DNA of 64,000 nt, from assembly GCF_020510445.1 (NCBI RefSeq), contig NZ_JAHBAG010000001.1, forward strand, positions 596,501-660,500, given 5' to 3'. Source of the stretch: Hydrogenophaga taeniospiralis. GTDB lineage: Bacteria; Pseudomonadota; Gammaproteobacteria; Burkholderiales; Burkholderiaceae_C. Position numbers and translations under genes: made by a program. Positions within the stretch are counted from its first letter, which is position 1. The number at the start of each line of letters is the position of its first letter. A model generated the notes under the pieces. The model ran no database searches, was not told where the DNA came from, and saw nothing but the letters and a program-made list of their open reading frames with translations. This document shows, one piece after another, positions 33,043 to 41,840 of the stretch.

Positions 33043-33542
33043 GCTTGACCATCAGCATCTCCGGGTTGCAGGCGATCGCGTGGGGCCTGGCCCAGGCGCC
33101 GGCGTACACCCGCCAGGTGCTCCTGGAAGCCATGACCGAGGCCACGCTGCTGGCACAGCGGGAGTGGCAAGAGAACCTGCCTCGCGTCTCGGGCCTGACG
33201 GCCGCGAGCATCACGAGCGACACGTTCAGCACGCCCGTCGGGGTGCTGGGTGTTGTGGCCAGCAGCCAGCCCAGCGCCCTCTTCCTGGAGCTTGGCACCA
33301 AGCCGCACATGCCGCCCGTGGAGGCGATGGTGCCCTGGGTGAAGGCGGTGCTGGGCATCTCCGATCCCAAAGAGGTCAAGCGCGTGGCCTGGCTGGTGGC
33401 GCGCAAGATCGCCAAGAAGGGCACCCCAGCCCAGCGGCCCATGGGCCGGGCGGTGGAGTCCACCACGGGCCAGATCGTGGCGATGTTTGAACGGGCTGCC
33501 GGGCGCATTGCCGAGTTCCTGGTTGGAGGTGGTGCAGCATGA
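33039..33542 (+). CDS. HK97 gp10-like head-tail joining protein
   Basis: A 167-aa protein from a GTG overlapping the previous stop. It matches the gp10 layout: an N-terminal helix with aromatic/charged residues (TLLAQREWQENLPRVSG), GLTAASITSDTF, the conserved ALFLELGTKPHMPPVEAMVPWV and a basic terminal helix. It probably forms the tail-proximal ring of the connector. Confidence 0.72.
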   Translation: MSLTISISGLQAIAWGLAQAPAYTRQVLLEAMTEATLLAQREWQENLPRVSGLTAASITSDTFSTPVGVLGVVASSQPSALFLELGTKPHMPPVEAMVPWVKAVLGISDPKEVKRVAWLVARKIAKKGTPAQRPMGRAVESTTGQIVAMFERAAGRIAEFLVGGGAA

Positions 33543-34054
33543 GCACGCCATCCACCCTGGCCGACACGCGCACCGCGCTGCTGGCTCTGCTGCGCGCGGT
33601 GCCCGCCGTTGGCGTTGTGCACCCGTGCGAGCGCTATGCCAGCAGTGAGCAGGGATTTAAACAGGCCTACCTCTACACGCACACCGATCCGGCCGCTGAT
33701 GCATTTGGCACGGACAGCCACGTGCGCGGCTGGTACATCCGCCGGGCAGGCACCTTGGAAAGCACCGCCAACGGTCGGATCATGAATGAGAACACCTGGC
33801 TGGTGCGCGGCTACCTGTCGTTTAAAGATTCCATCGAGAGCGAGCTGATCTTTGATGAGCTGGTCGAGCGCATGCGTGATGCCGTGCGCGTGGACGGCTC
33901 GCTGGGCCTGCCCGGTCTGATCGGCTCCGGGCCGTTCCAAGAGCGCGGTGTCCAGGTGTCGGGCGCTGGCCCAGTGATCTTCGCCGGGGTGCTGTGCCAC
34001 AGCGCCGCACTGGAGTTCAAGACCCGCAACTGGGTCGAATGGAGAAAGCCATGA
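33539..34054 (+). CDS. tail terminator-like protein
   Basis: A 171-aa protein with ATGA overlap. Beta-rich with RGYLSFKDSIESELIFDELVERMRDAV and a C-terminal strand FKTRNWVEWRKP. Its position between a gp10-like protein and the tail tube matches minor tail or tail-terminator proteins, which cap the tube. Two of its Phe-Lys pairs are encoded TTTAAA. Confidence 0.6.
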   Translation: MSTPSTLADTRTALLALLRAVPAVGVVHPCERYASSEQGFKQAYLYTHTDPAADAFGTDSHVRGWYIRRAGTLESTANGRIMNENTWLVRGYLSFKDSIESELIFDELVERMRDAVRVDGSLGLPGLIGSGPFQERGVQVSGAGPVIFAGVLCHSAALEFKTRNWVEWRKP

Positions 34055-34254
34055 GCACACAACCCACGGACAAGAAGCCGACACACCGGCGCAGCAAAGC
34101 GCTTGCCATGGAACGAGTGACGCTCACCCACGAGCACACGCACCTGGGCAAGAAGCACCCGCCTGGAGCCGAGCTATCGGTGCACCCAGCAACCGCTCGC
34201 TGGCTGCGCGATGCCGGCGTCGTATCTCCCACCACCACAACCAACAAGGATTGA
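34051..34254 (+). CDS. small phage protein upstream of tail tube
   Basis: A 67-aa basic protein starting MSTQPTDKKPTHRRSKALAM, with ELSVHPATARWLRDAGVV, a pattern shared by short proteins between connector and tail genes in several phages. ATGA overlap with the previous gene. Function unknown. Confidence 0.6.
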   Translation: MSTQPTDKKPTHRRSKALAMERVTLTHEHTHLGKKHPPGAELSVHPATARWLRDAGVVSPTTTTNKD

Positions 34255-34257
34255 CCC

Positions 34258-35262
34258 ATGTCTTCGGAAAACATCATCAAGCGCGTTTTTGAGCCGACCG
34301 CCTTGGTCGGCAAGGTTTCGGCCCGCAAATACGGTACGACGGGGAGCTTTTTCCCGATTGGCAACACACTGAAGCTGACGCTGACGCATGCCGAAAGCGA
34401 AGAGACGCAGCCGAACATGTCTCGACTCGGCGGTGGCGTCTACGCTTCCCTGCGCCGCATCACGTCTGCGGGGATCGAGATGGAGCTGGCTGATATGAGC
34501 GTGACCAACATTGCTCGCGCCAGCCAGGCCACCGTGCATGGCGTGGAAACCGGTTCGGTGACTGCGGAGCAGCACGCCGTGCAACTGGGTGGCAAGCTGC
34601 GCACCGCTCACATGGATATCACGAACGTCCGGGTGTACAAGGGCGCTGCGCCTGGCACCGCCACCGTGACCGACGAGGAGCACCTGGCCGTGGACAAGGG
34701 CGACCTGATCACGCTGGCCAACAGCGACGTCACGAACGTCGTCGTTAAAACGGGTGCCACCTTGGGCGCTGCCACCGAGCTTGCGGCGGCCGGCAACTAC
34801 ACCGTGGTCAACGGCAACCAGATCCAGGTGGCGGCCAACGCACCGGGCGTAACCGATGGCCAGAGCTTCTGGGTCAGCTACCAGCACCCCACCGGTGTCC
34901 TGGTACCGGCTGCAGGCAACTACGAAGTGGACACGGCCAGTGTTTATGTGTACCCCGAGGCCTCGAACCTCATTGAAGGAGACACGGTTTTCTTGGCCTA
35001 TGACTACGGGAGCTACGCGGTGTTGGAAGCGATGACCGCCGAGCCCGTGGAACTGGAGCTGCTGTTTGAAGGCCTGAACGAAACGGGGACGAAAAAGCCC
35101 TCCGTCGTGGACATCTGGCGCGTGAGCCAGGGCGTGGCATCAAGCATCGCGCTGCTGGCCGAGAAGGGCTTTTCCACGTTGCCGATCAAGGGCACCCTGG
35201 TGGAAGACCCCACGAAGACGGGTGAAGGCATCAGCAAGTTCTACCGGGTGCGCAAGGCCTGA
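34258..35262 (+). CDS. major tail tube protein
   Basis: A 334-aa protein starting MSSENIIKRVFEPTALVGKV. It is beta-rich, with GIEMELADMSVTNIARASQA and repeated Thr/Val/Asp strands, plus an immunoglobulin-like central insertion around residues 120-240. The C-terminus (GTLVEDPTKTGEGISKFYRVRKA) is typical of tail-tube proteins. It directly precedes terminator copy 3 and the tape measure gene. Confidence 0.8.
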   Translation: MSSENIIKRVFEPTALVGKVSARKYGTTGSFFPIGNTLKLTLTHAESEETQPNMSRLGGGVYASLRRITSAGIEMELADMSVTNIARASQATVHGVETGSVTAEQHAVQLGGKLRTAHMDITNVRVYKGAAPGTATVTDEEHLAVDKGDLITLANSDVTNVVVKTGATLGAATELAAAGNYTVVNGNQIQVAANAPGVTDGQSFWVSYQHPTGVLVPAAGNYEVDTASVYVYPEASNLIEGDTVFLAYDYGSYAVLEAMTAEPVELELLFEGLNETGTKKPSVVDIWRVSQGVASSIALLAEKGFSTLPIKGTLVEDPTKTGEGISKFYRVRKA

Positions 35263-35283
35263 CCCTTTCCCCTTCCGAAGCAG

Positions 35284-35316
35284 CTAAGGCCGACTTATGT
35301 CGGCCTTAGCTTTTGG
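35284..35316 (+). terminator. rho-independent terminator, copy 3 of 3
   Basis: The stem extends to CTAAGGCCGAC (35284-35294), loop TTAT, GTCGGCCTTAG (35299-35309), then CTTTTGG. It lies between the tail tube and the tape measure, so it may partly attenuate the tail operon. Confidence 0.78.
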
Positions 35317-35375
35317 CGCTGCGTGCGAGAAAGTCGGGTCATGGGTGCACGAGCACCTGCCACGCACGCTTGCTC

Positions 35376-38342
35376 ATGACCACCCAAAAAGTTGACATCC
35401 TCATCACGGCGAATGACCAGGCCACGCCTTCCGTGCGAGACTTGGCGGATGGTTCTGCTGATGCCGAGAAGAATGTCAGCGACCTGGGCGCGAGCGCGGA
35501 ACAGGCCGGCCAGAAAGTTGATGGGTTTGGCGCTGGTGCGGCGCAGGCTGATGTCAAGGTCGATGGGCTGAGCGACGCCGCTGCCGGGGCGGGCGAGCAA
35601 GCGCAGGCACTTGGCAAGGGCTACGAACAAGCGGCTGATGGCATGAGTGCTGCCGCCAAGGCCGCGACGGAGAAGACGGCGGCGATCAAGAGCGCGCTCG
35701 ATGTTGAGCGCTCCGAGATTGAGCTGGCGAAGCGCACGCTGGACTTGCAGGCGGCGCAGCAGCGGGGATTGCTGCAGCTCGCCCAAGCCAAGGGCGACGA
35801 GACTGCGGCAACGAAAGCCATGAACGGGCTGCAGCAGATCGAAGTCGATCAGTTGGCCCTGGTAGCCCGAGCGAAGCGCGCAGAGGCAGCTGCGGTACAG
35901 GCAGCCACCAGCGCCCGGCGCGATGCGCTGTCGGCCGTTGGGCCACTCACGCAGGCCCAGCAGCGCGAGCTGCAAGCGGCGGACAACACGGCCAAGGCGC
36001 TGCGCACGGAAGCCGCAGCAGCCGACGAAGCGGCACGCCAGGTGCGCGGACTGGGCAACAACCTGCAGGAGACAGCCGACAAAGGGCCGGCGCTGAATAC
36101 GGCGCTTTCGGCGGTGGGTAAGGCTGTTGCGGGCCTCTTCGCTCTGAACAAGGCGAAGGACTTCGCGCTCGACACCATCGCCCTGGCCGACGCCTACGGC
36201 CAGATGGCCGAGCGCATTGCCATGGCCACGCCGATCGCCGACGAATACGACCTGGTGCAGCGGCGCATCCTTGAATCGGCAAACTTGACCTATCGGCGCC
36301 TGGACGAGCAGCAGGAGCTGTACATCCGCACCGCCGACGCGCTGCGGGGCATGGGCTTCGCGACCAGCGATGTGCTGGACATCACCGATTCGTTCAGCTA
36401 CCTGCTGACCACCAACGCGGCCACGGTGGAGCGCGGGCAGAACGCGATCGACGCGTACACGAAGAGCATCCAGTCCGGTCGCATCGAAGTGGACGCCTGG
36501 CAGTCCATCATGGCCGCCACGCCGACCATTGTGAATGCGGTGGCGCAGGCTACGGGCAAGACGGCGGACGAGGTGCGCCGCCTGGGCATCACCGGCAAAC
36601 TGTCGATCAACGACCTGAACGAGGGCCTGCGGCAGACCGTTGAACTGAACAAGGAAGCCGCTGCCGGCATGAGCGCCACGGTGGCCGACGCGGTGACCCG
36701 CTTGACCAACACCTGGACCCAATACATCGGCGAGGCGAACCGGGCGAACCAAAGCACCGAGAAGATCGTCAACACGATCAACCTGCTCACCGAGAACCTG
36801 GACACGGTGGTGCGGGTGGCGACTGCGGCGGGCGAGGTGATGGCGGTGGTGTGGGGTGTGAAGGCGCTGGGCGCGCTCCGTTTGTACATGGCGGAGGTGG
36901 CTGCGGCCGCCACAGCAACGTCGGCCGCAATGGCTGGCATCACATCCGCGGGCGAAAAGGCAGCGCTGGGCCTCAAGGCGGCGGGAATGCTGGCGGCTTC
37001 AGGTTGGGCGGGATGGGAGATTGGAACCTTCCTCAAGGACGAGTTTGAGGTGGTCGAGCAAGCCGGCATCGCGACGGCCGCTGGCCTTAGCCGCGCTGCG
37101 GCGCAGTACCAGACCGCGTGGGAGATGGCCAAAGCGGTGTTTACAGACGACACCATTGAGGCGGCCAACCAGCGCCTGGCGGAGCGCATCGCACAGATCG
37201 ACGACGTGTATGCCGACATGTTCGCCAACGTCGGTAAGGGGATGCCCAAGGTCGCGAACGACACCAAGAAGGCGGGCGATGCGGCTGCTGATGCGGCGAA
37301 ACAGATCCGCGATTTTGAGGCTGCCCAGGTGGAGGCCTGGGAAGCCGCTCGCGTGTCCAAGGTGGGAGACACCCAGGCCGCCGAAGCCAACCTGCAGGTG
37401 CAGCTCAAGCTGGCGCAGCAGAGCGAGCAGATGGCCCTTTTCATGGGCGATGAGTACGAAGCGCGCAAGGCCAAGATTCTGCAGATGGAGATCGAGATCC
37501 AGCTCGTGAATGCCAAGGTGGCTGTGCAGCGGGCGGAGGCCGAAGGTTCGATTGCCGTGGCCCAGGCCAAGCTGGCGGAGATGGCAGCGAACAAAGAGGT
37601 CAACCTTGTCAAGCAAGCCGAGCTGGAGAGCGCCATCAAGCTGGCCCAGGCCAAGCTGGCCGAGGCCGATGCCACCGGCAAGAGCACCGAGCTGCTCCAG
37701 AAACAACTGAACCTGTTCCGCAATGGCGGTAACGCGGCCGACGGCTACCGAGGGTCGATTGACGGCGTCTCCGGGGCCCAGGCCCGGCTGGCCCAGACTA
37801 CCGATGCAGCCACGGCCGCGATGCAGCGCCAACGAGATCTGTACGCCAGCCCGTTGGGCGCGGGAAAGTACGGCCGGCCCGAGGGCGGGAGCGTCACAGG
37901 CAATACACGCGAGGAGCGACTCGCCGGCCAGAACGCGGTGGACAACAGGCTGATGTTCGAGTTGCGCGCCAAGCTCGATGCGGGGTTGCTCACTGCTGCC
38001 GACAGAGCGGACATCGATGCGGTGATCGCGGCGCTGGATCAGAACGAGGCCGTGAACCGAGATATTGACCGGTTGAACCCGGGTGCATTCAGCAGCGCGG
38101 GCGCAGCCGATCGGAACGAGTGGCGCCAGGTGCGCACCCGGCTGGCGCAAGCGCTGGGCAATACGACGCTGGGCGGTCAAACCGGTGGCGGCGGACAACG
38201 TGGCGAGCAGTTCTCGACGCCATCGAAAACCGTCAACGTGAAGATCGACGGCGGCCGTGGTCGGCGCGAGACCGTCAACACGGACGATGCCGGCGCCGCG
38301 GCGCTGGTGCGATCCCTTGAGCACGCCGCGCGGCGCAGTTGA
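35376..38342 (+). CDS. tail tape measure protein
   Basis: A 988-aa protein starting MTTQKVDILITANDQATPSV. Long Ala/Glu/Lys/Gln-rich helices dominate, with tape-measure N-terminal domain features around residues 250-450 (ILESANLTYRRLDEQQELYI, GRIEVDAWQSIMAATPTIVN) and a hydrophobic stretch around 485-545. Length predicts a tail of roughly 150 nm by the usual 0.15 nm per residue rule. No frameshifted tail-assembly chaperone pair lies before it; only 113 bp separate it from the tail tube gene. The ribosome site is weak. Confidence 0.9.
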   Translation: MTTQKVDILITANDQATPSVRDLADGSADAEKNVSDLGASAEQAGQKVDGFGAGAAQADVKVDGLSDAAAGAGEQAQALGKGYEQAADGMSAAAKAATEKTAAIKSALDVERSEIELAKRTLDLQAAQQRGLLQLAQAKGDETAATKAMNGLQQIEVDQLALVARAKRAEAAAVQAATSARRDALSAVGPLTQAQQRELQAADNTAKALRTEAAAADEAARQVRGLGNNLQETADKGPALNTALSAVGKAVAGLFALNKAKDFALDTIALADAYGQMAERIAMATPIADEYDLVQRRILESANLTYRRLDEQQELYIRTADALRGMGFATSDVLDITDSFSYLLTTNAATVERGQNAIDAYTKSIQSGRIEVDAWQSIMAATPTIVNAVAQATGKTADEVRRLGITGKLSINDLNEGLRQTVELNKEAAAGMSATVADAVTRLTNTWTQYIGEANRANQSTEKIVNTINLLTENLDTVVRVATAAGEVMAVVWGVKALGALRLYMAEVAAAATATSAAMAGITSAGEKAALGLKAAGMLAASGWAGWEIGTFLKDEFEVVEQAGIATAAGLSRAAAQYQTAWEMAKAVFTDDTIEAANQRLAERIAQIDDVYADMFANVGKGMPKVANDTKKAGDAAADAAKQIRDFEAAQVEAWEAARVSKVGDTQAAEANLQVQLKLAQQSEQMALFMGDEYEARKAKILQMEIEIQLVNAKVAVQRAEAEGSIAVAQAKLAEMAANKEVNLVKQAELESAIKLAQAKLAEADATGKSTELLQKQLNLFRNGGNAADGYRGSIDGVSGAQARLAQTTDAATAAMQRQRDLYASPLGAGKYGRPEGGSVTGNTREERLAGQNAVDNRLMFELRAKLDAGLLTAADRADIDAVIAALDQNEAVNRDIDRLNPGAFSSAGAADRNEWRQVRTRLAQALGNTTLGGQTGGGGQRGEQFSTPSKTVNVKIDGGRGRRETVNTDDAGAAALVRSLEHAARRS

Positions 38343-38345
38343 GCC

Positions 38346-38753
38346 ATGGCCATCACGCTCACCTACAACGGCACCGTCGCAAACCTGGGCGACCGGCTCA
38401 TCTGGACGGACGAATTCGGCCAGTCTCCCGTCAAGCAAGTCAAGGGCTCGAGCACCACCGGCGCCTTGCTTGTGCACGTCGGGGTGCTCCAGGCGGGCCG
38501 CCAGATCACGCTCGACGGCGTGGATTCCAAGGCCTGGATACCGCGATCGCTGTGTGAGTCGCTGGAGCTGTGGGCGGCGCTGCCGGACATCACGCTGACG
38601 CTGGTGCTGCGTGGCGTGGCGCGCCAGGTCATGTTCGATCACGAACGGGGAGCCTTCGAGGCCACGCCCATCTGGCTTCTGGCGGACGGCGAGCAAACAC
38701 CCGATGAGGTATTCCTCCCCATCCTCCGGCTTTTCACCACCAATGCTTTTTAA
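38346..38753 (+). CDS. distal tail protein
   Basis: A 135-aa beta-rich protein starting MAITLTYNGTVANLGDRLIW. It starts 4 bp after the tape measure gene, the usual place for distal tail proteins. No specific family is confirmed. Confidence 0.6.
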   Translation: MAITLTYNGTVANLGDRLIWTDEFGQSPVKQVKGSSTTGALLVHVGVLQAGRQITLDGVDSKAWIPRSLCESLELWAALPDITLTLVLRGVARQVMFDHERGAFEATPIWLLADGEQTPDEVFLPILRLFTTNAF

Positions 38754-38764
38754 AAGGAGATGTC

Positions 38765-39253
38765 ATGAGCGATCAATCTGATCAGGCCGCGAACTTGTCC
38801 GCCATCCTTCGCGCCCGGGCCGCGCTGGTGGCGGTCTGGGCGTGGCTCAAGGGCAAGCCGGTTGCAACCTCATTGAGCCTGGTGGCCGCGCTGGTGCTCT
38901 CGATGGTTGTAGGCCAGCCGATCGGCTGGCCATTCGATCCCACCACCGAGCAGCTCGCACCGCAGCCTGCGGTCACCAAGGCCGACCAAGTCGCAGACAA
39001 CCCGATCACCACCTTGTCGGCGCGCGTTGACGTGCTGGAAGACCAGGTGGCCGAGCTGCGGGACCAGATGGCCACGTTGCAAGAGCCGCAACCAACGGCC
39101 GCGCCGCAGCCTGGCGCGCGCCGCGCATCCGGTATCAGCCAAGCCCACCAACCCAGCCCGGCCCCAGGGAGCAAGCGCTGGGGCACCACCGACCTTGATC
39201 GCGAGATCGAGGAGTTCTCTCAATCCATCAGCAGCCTGGAGTCCGCCAAATGA
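38765..39253 (+). CDS. membrane-anchored coiled-coil protein in tail operon
   Basis: A 162-aa protein starting MSDQSDQAANLSAILRARAA. One membrane helix (ATSLSLVAALVLSMVVG) is followed by a Pro-rich link and a short coiled coil (LSARVDVLEDQVAELRDQMA). It overlaps the lipoprotein gene by 4 nt, so the pair is probably coupled: one in the inner membrane, the other lipidated. Unknown function. Confidence 0.6.
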   Translation: MSDQSDQAANLSAILRARAALVAVWAWLKGKPVATSLSLVAALVLSMVVGQPIGWPFDPTTEQLAPQPAVTKADQVADNPITTLSARVDVLEDQVAELRDQMATLQEPQPTAAPQPGARRASGISQAHQPSPAPGSKRWGTTDLDREIEEFSQSISSLESAK

Positions 39254-39885
39254 AACGCACCATCATCACCATCGCACTCACGGCACTGGCCGCCATCGGC
39301 CTGAGCGCCTGCCAGACCAACCCGGCCAAGCCCGAGCCCACCGCCGCCGCTCCTGCCGGGAAGAAGACCCTCGTGGAGATGGAATACGAGCTGCGCAAGC
39401 TGGAGATCGAAGGCCAGAACGCCCGCGAGGAGCGCTCGCAAAAGGCGCTGATCAAGTTCGGCGCCGAGGCCGACAACGACTTCGCGAAGGGTGTGGTCGC
39501 TGGCCTGTTGGGTGGGGGCCAAAAGCAAGCCTCGGCGCCTGAGCCCTCGCGCCGCAGCTTGCTGGATTCGGTGACGCAGGCGGAGTCGATCGAGCTGCGC
39601 AAGCTGGAGCTGCAAGACAAGAACAGCTGGTGGAACCGGGGCCTGCAGGTATTCGATCGCGCACTGGGCTACCGCCAGTACAGCAAGGGCCTGAGCCTGC
39701 AGCGCTTCGGCATGCAGCTCAATGCCGACCAGGACCGATACCGCCTGGATGCGATCCGAGGCGCTCAGCAGGATGCATATGAGTTCAGCTCTGGCGCTTT
39801 CGAATCGGGCAGCACAGCCACGCTCAACGGCGTAGCCGCTGGCCGCACGCCATCCACCGAAACCACCACGCCAGCCGCCGAGTAA
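39250..39885 (+). CDS. phage-encoded lipoprotein in tail operon
   Basis: A 211-aa protein with a clear lipoprotein signal (MKRTIITIALTALAAIGLSAC, Cys21). The mature part contains charged helices (EMEYELRKLEIEGQNAREER and IELRKLELQDKNSWWNRG) and a Thr/Ser/Pro tail. A lipoprotein inside a tail operon suggests a role in blocking superinfection or in assembly at the membrane. This is unproven; known phage exclusion lipoproteins (T5 Llp, T1 Cor) are much smaller. Confidence 0.7.
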   Translation: MKRTIITIALTALAAIGLSACQTNPAKPEPTAAAPAGKKTLVEMEYELRKLEIEGQNAREERSQKALIKFGAEADNDFAKGVVAGLLGGGQKQASAPEPSRRSLLDSVTQAESIELRKLELQDKNSWWNRGLQVFDRALGYRQYSKGLSLQRFGMQLNADQDRYRLDAIRGAQQDAYEFSSGAFESGSTATLNGVAAGRTPSTETTTPAAE

Positions 39886-39891
39886 GCCGCC

Positions 39892-41835
39892 ATGCCCATC
39901 CAGTCAGACGATCTGAAAATCCTCAAGTCGGCCGTCATGGCCGACGTGCCCGAGGGCGGCGGCGGCATGACGGGCGCGCCCATTGTTGACGGGCTGAGCA
40001 ACGACGTCTTCAACGACATTTCCGCCGACGACAGAGCGCACGGAGACTGGTCGTGCATCAAGGGCTTTGGCATTGCGCACACCGACGACACCGACACCCT
40101 GCTTGGCACGGGCTGGGTGGTGCTCAAGCCGCCGGAAGACCCCAACGTGAGCGTGATGGTTTTCGAGACCGATGGGTGGTTCGATGAGCGCACCGACGCG
40201 GTTGCCCTGGTCGAGAGCGCGCTCGTGAAGGCGCCGCGCCTGCTGTGCCGCGTGCAAGACACCCACTACACCGGCGTGAGCCTGCTGCAGCTCTACAACC
40301 CGGCACCGGGCGAGAGCTTCCCGAAAGATGGCGATTCCATCATCATCCGCAACCCTGACGGCGGCGAGCAGCGAGTGCGTGCGCTGCGCGTCACGATCAC
40401 GCGCGGGGTGAGCGTGTTCGACGATTCGGGTGAATACAAGGTCAACCTCGCCACCTGTGAGCTCTCGCGCCCGCTGTCGATGGACGTGCTGGGAAAACCG
40501 CCGCAACGCAGCACCCCACCGAGCAGCACCACGGCCACGGTGTTCAGCACCGCCCCCGCTGCGGGTGCCCGGTTCCATGGCGTGAAGCCCCTGGCCGAGG
40601 CCGTCGTTCTGGGTGCGCAGCCCATCCGATCGGTCAAGCTGGCCGGCGGCATTTTTCAGCAACTTGTGCCGAGCACCACGGTGCCCACTCCGGTGACCGA
40701 CGTCTACCCGTTGGTGCAGCGCCCCACGCTGAGCCGCACCGCCACGGCCCCGCTGCAGGTCACGGCCGCGGCGGTGGCGCTGACCGCCGGCACCGTGCTG
40801 CAACTGCCAACGGCCGCCGAGCCAGGGCAACTGAGCATGACGCACGGTGCGACGGCCTTCACGACCAACCTCGCTGGCGACCTGCTGCAGGGCACCACCA
40901 AGGTGGGCGAGGTGAGCTGGAGTGGTCGCACGATCACCATGGGCTCCAGCGCGCCGAACTACGGCAGCGCCACCAACACCATCACCTATCGTCCTGCGAC
41001 CGTCACGGGCGCCACCGCGCACAGCATGGCGATCGAAGTGACCGAGGCCAACCGCTCGACGGCCATCGTCCGCGTGCTGGAGCCGACGCCGGCTCCGGGC
41101 ACGCTCACCGTGTCTTACATGGTGCAGGGACAGTGGTATTCGATCTCCGACGACGGCACCGGCAAGCTGGCCGGCGCCGACAGCTCGTATGGCTCGGGCT
41201 CCCTGACCTACGTGACCGGCTCCATGCTGGCCACCATCCCTCTGCCCGACATTGGCAGCGTGATCATCATCACGTGGGGCGAGGCGGACAGCGCCCGCAC
41301 CGCCACCGGCTTGCCCGCCCGGGCAAAGGCCCGGATTGCGCTGGCCAAGCTGCCCCAGGCCGGCACGCTGGCCATCAGCTACCCCGTGGGCGCTGCCACG
41401 CGCAATGTGACAGTGGCCGCCAACGGCACCGTGACCGGCCCCGCGCAGGTGGGCACGGTGACGCGCAACGATGACACCAGTCTCTATGAGTTCGATTTCT
41501 CGCCCGACGAGATCCCCACCGGCCCGGTCACATGCAACTACACCGCCGCGGCCGAGGAACTGGGCTTCACGAACAACGGCGGCGGCGTGTACACGCTGAC
41601 CCAGCCGCCCCTGGAGAGCTCGGTGCGCTTCACGGTTGTCGGCACCAGCGCCAGCGGAGCCAAGGCCTACAAGGCACACACCAGCGGTACCGACGTGTGG
41701 ATCGGCTCCACGTTGATCGGCCAGATCAACAACGCCACGGGCGTGATGACGCTCAACGGCGCCAGCGCCATCGGTGTCACCACCCACGTCAAAACCAAGC
41801 ACCCAGCCGCACTTCCAGTCGTCAGCATGGGCTAA
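39892..41835 (+). CDS. large tail-tip structural protein
   Basis: A 647-aa protein starting MPIQSDDLKILKSAVMADVP. The N-terminal 190 residues (DGLSNDVFNDISADDRAHGDW, GFGIAHTDDTDTLLGTGWVV) look like a conserved phage tail domain. The rest is made of Thr/Ala/Gly-rich beta-strands resembling repeated Ig-like or beta-sandwich domains. It is followed by equally beta-rich genes, so it is probably part of the tail tip. I cannot name the family. Confidence 0.6.
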   Translation: MPIQSDDLKILKSAVMADVPEGGGGMTGAPIVDGLSNDVFNDISADDRAHGDWSCIKGFGIAHTDDTDTLLGTGWVVLKPPEDPNVSVMVFETDGWFDERTDAVALVESALVKAPRLLCRVQDTHYTGVSLLQLYNPAPGESFPKDGDSIIIRNPDGGEQRVRALRVTITRGVSVFDDSGEYKVNLATCELSRPLSMDVLGKPPQRSTPPSSTTATVFSTAPAAGARFHGVKPLAEAVVLGAQPIRSVKLAGGIFQQLVPSTTVPTPVTDVYPLVQRPTLSRTATAPLQVTAAAVALTAGTVLQLPTAAEPGQLSMTHGATAFTTNLAGDLLQGTTKVGEVSWSGRTITMGSSAPNYGSATNTITYRPATVTGATAHSMAIEVTEANRSTAIVRVLEPTPAPGTLTVSYMVQGQWYSISDDGTGKLAGADSSYGSGSLTYVTGSMLATIPLPDIGSVIIITWGEADSARTATGLPARAKARIALAKLPQAGTLAISYPVGAATRNVTVAANGTVTGPAQVGTVTRNDDTSLYEFDFSPDEIPTGPVTCNYTAAAEELGFTNNGGGVYTLTQPPLESSVRFTVVGTSASGAKAYKAHTSGTDVWIGSTLIGQINNATGVMTLNGASAIGVTTHVKTKHPAALPVVSMG

Positions 41836-41840
41836 ACCAC

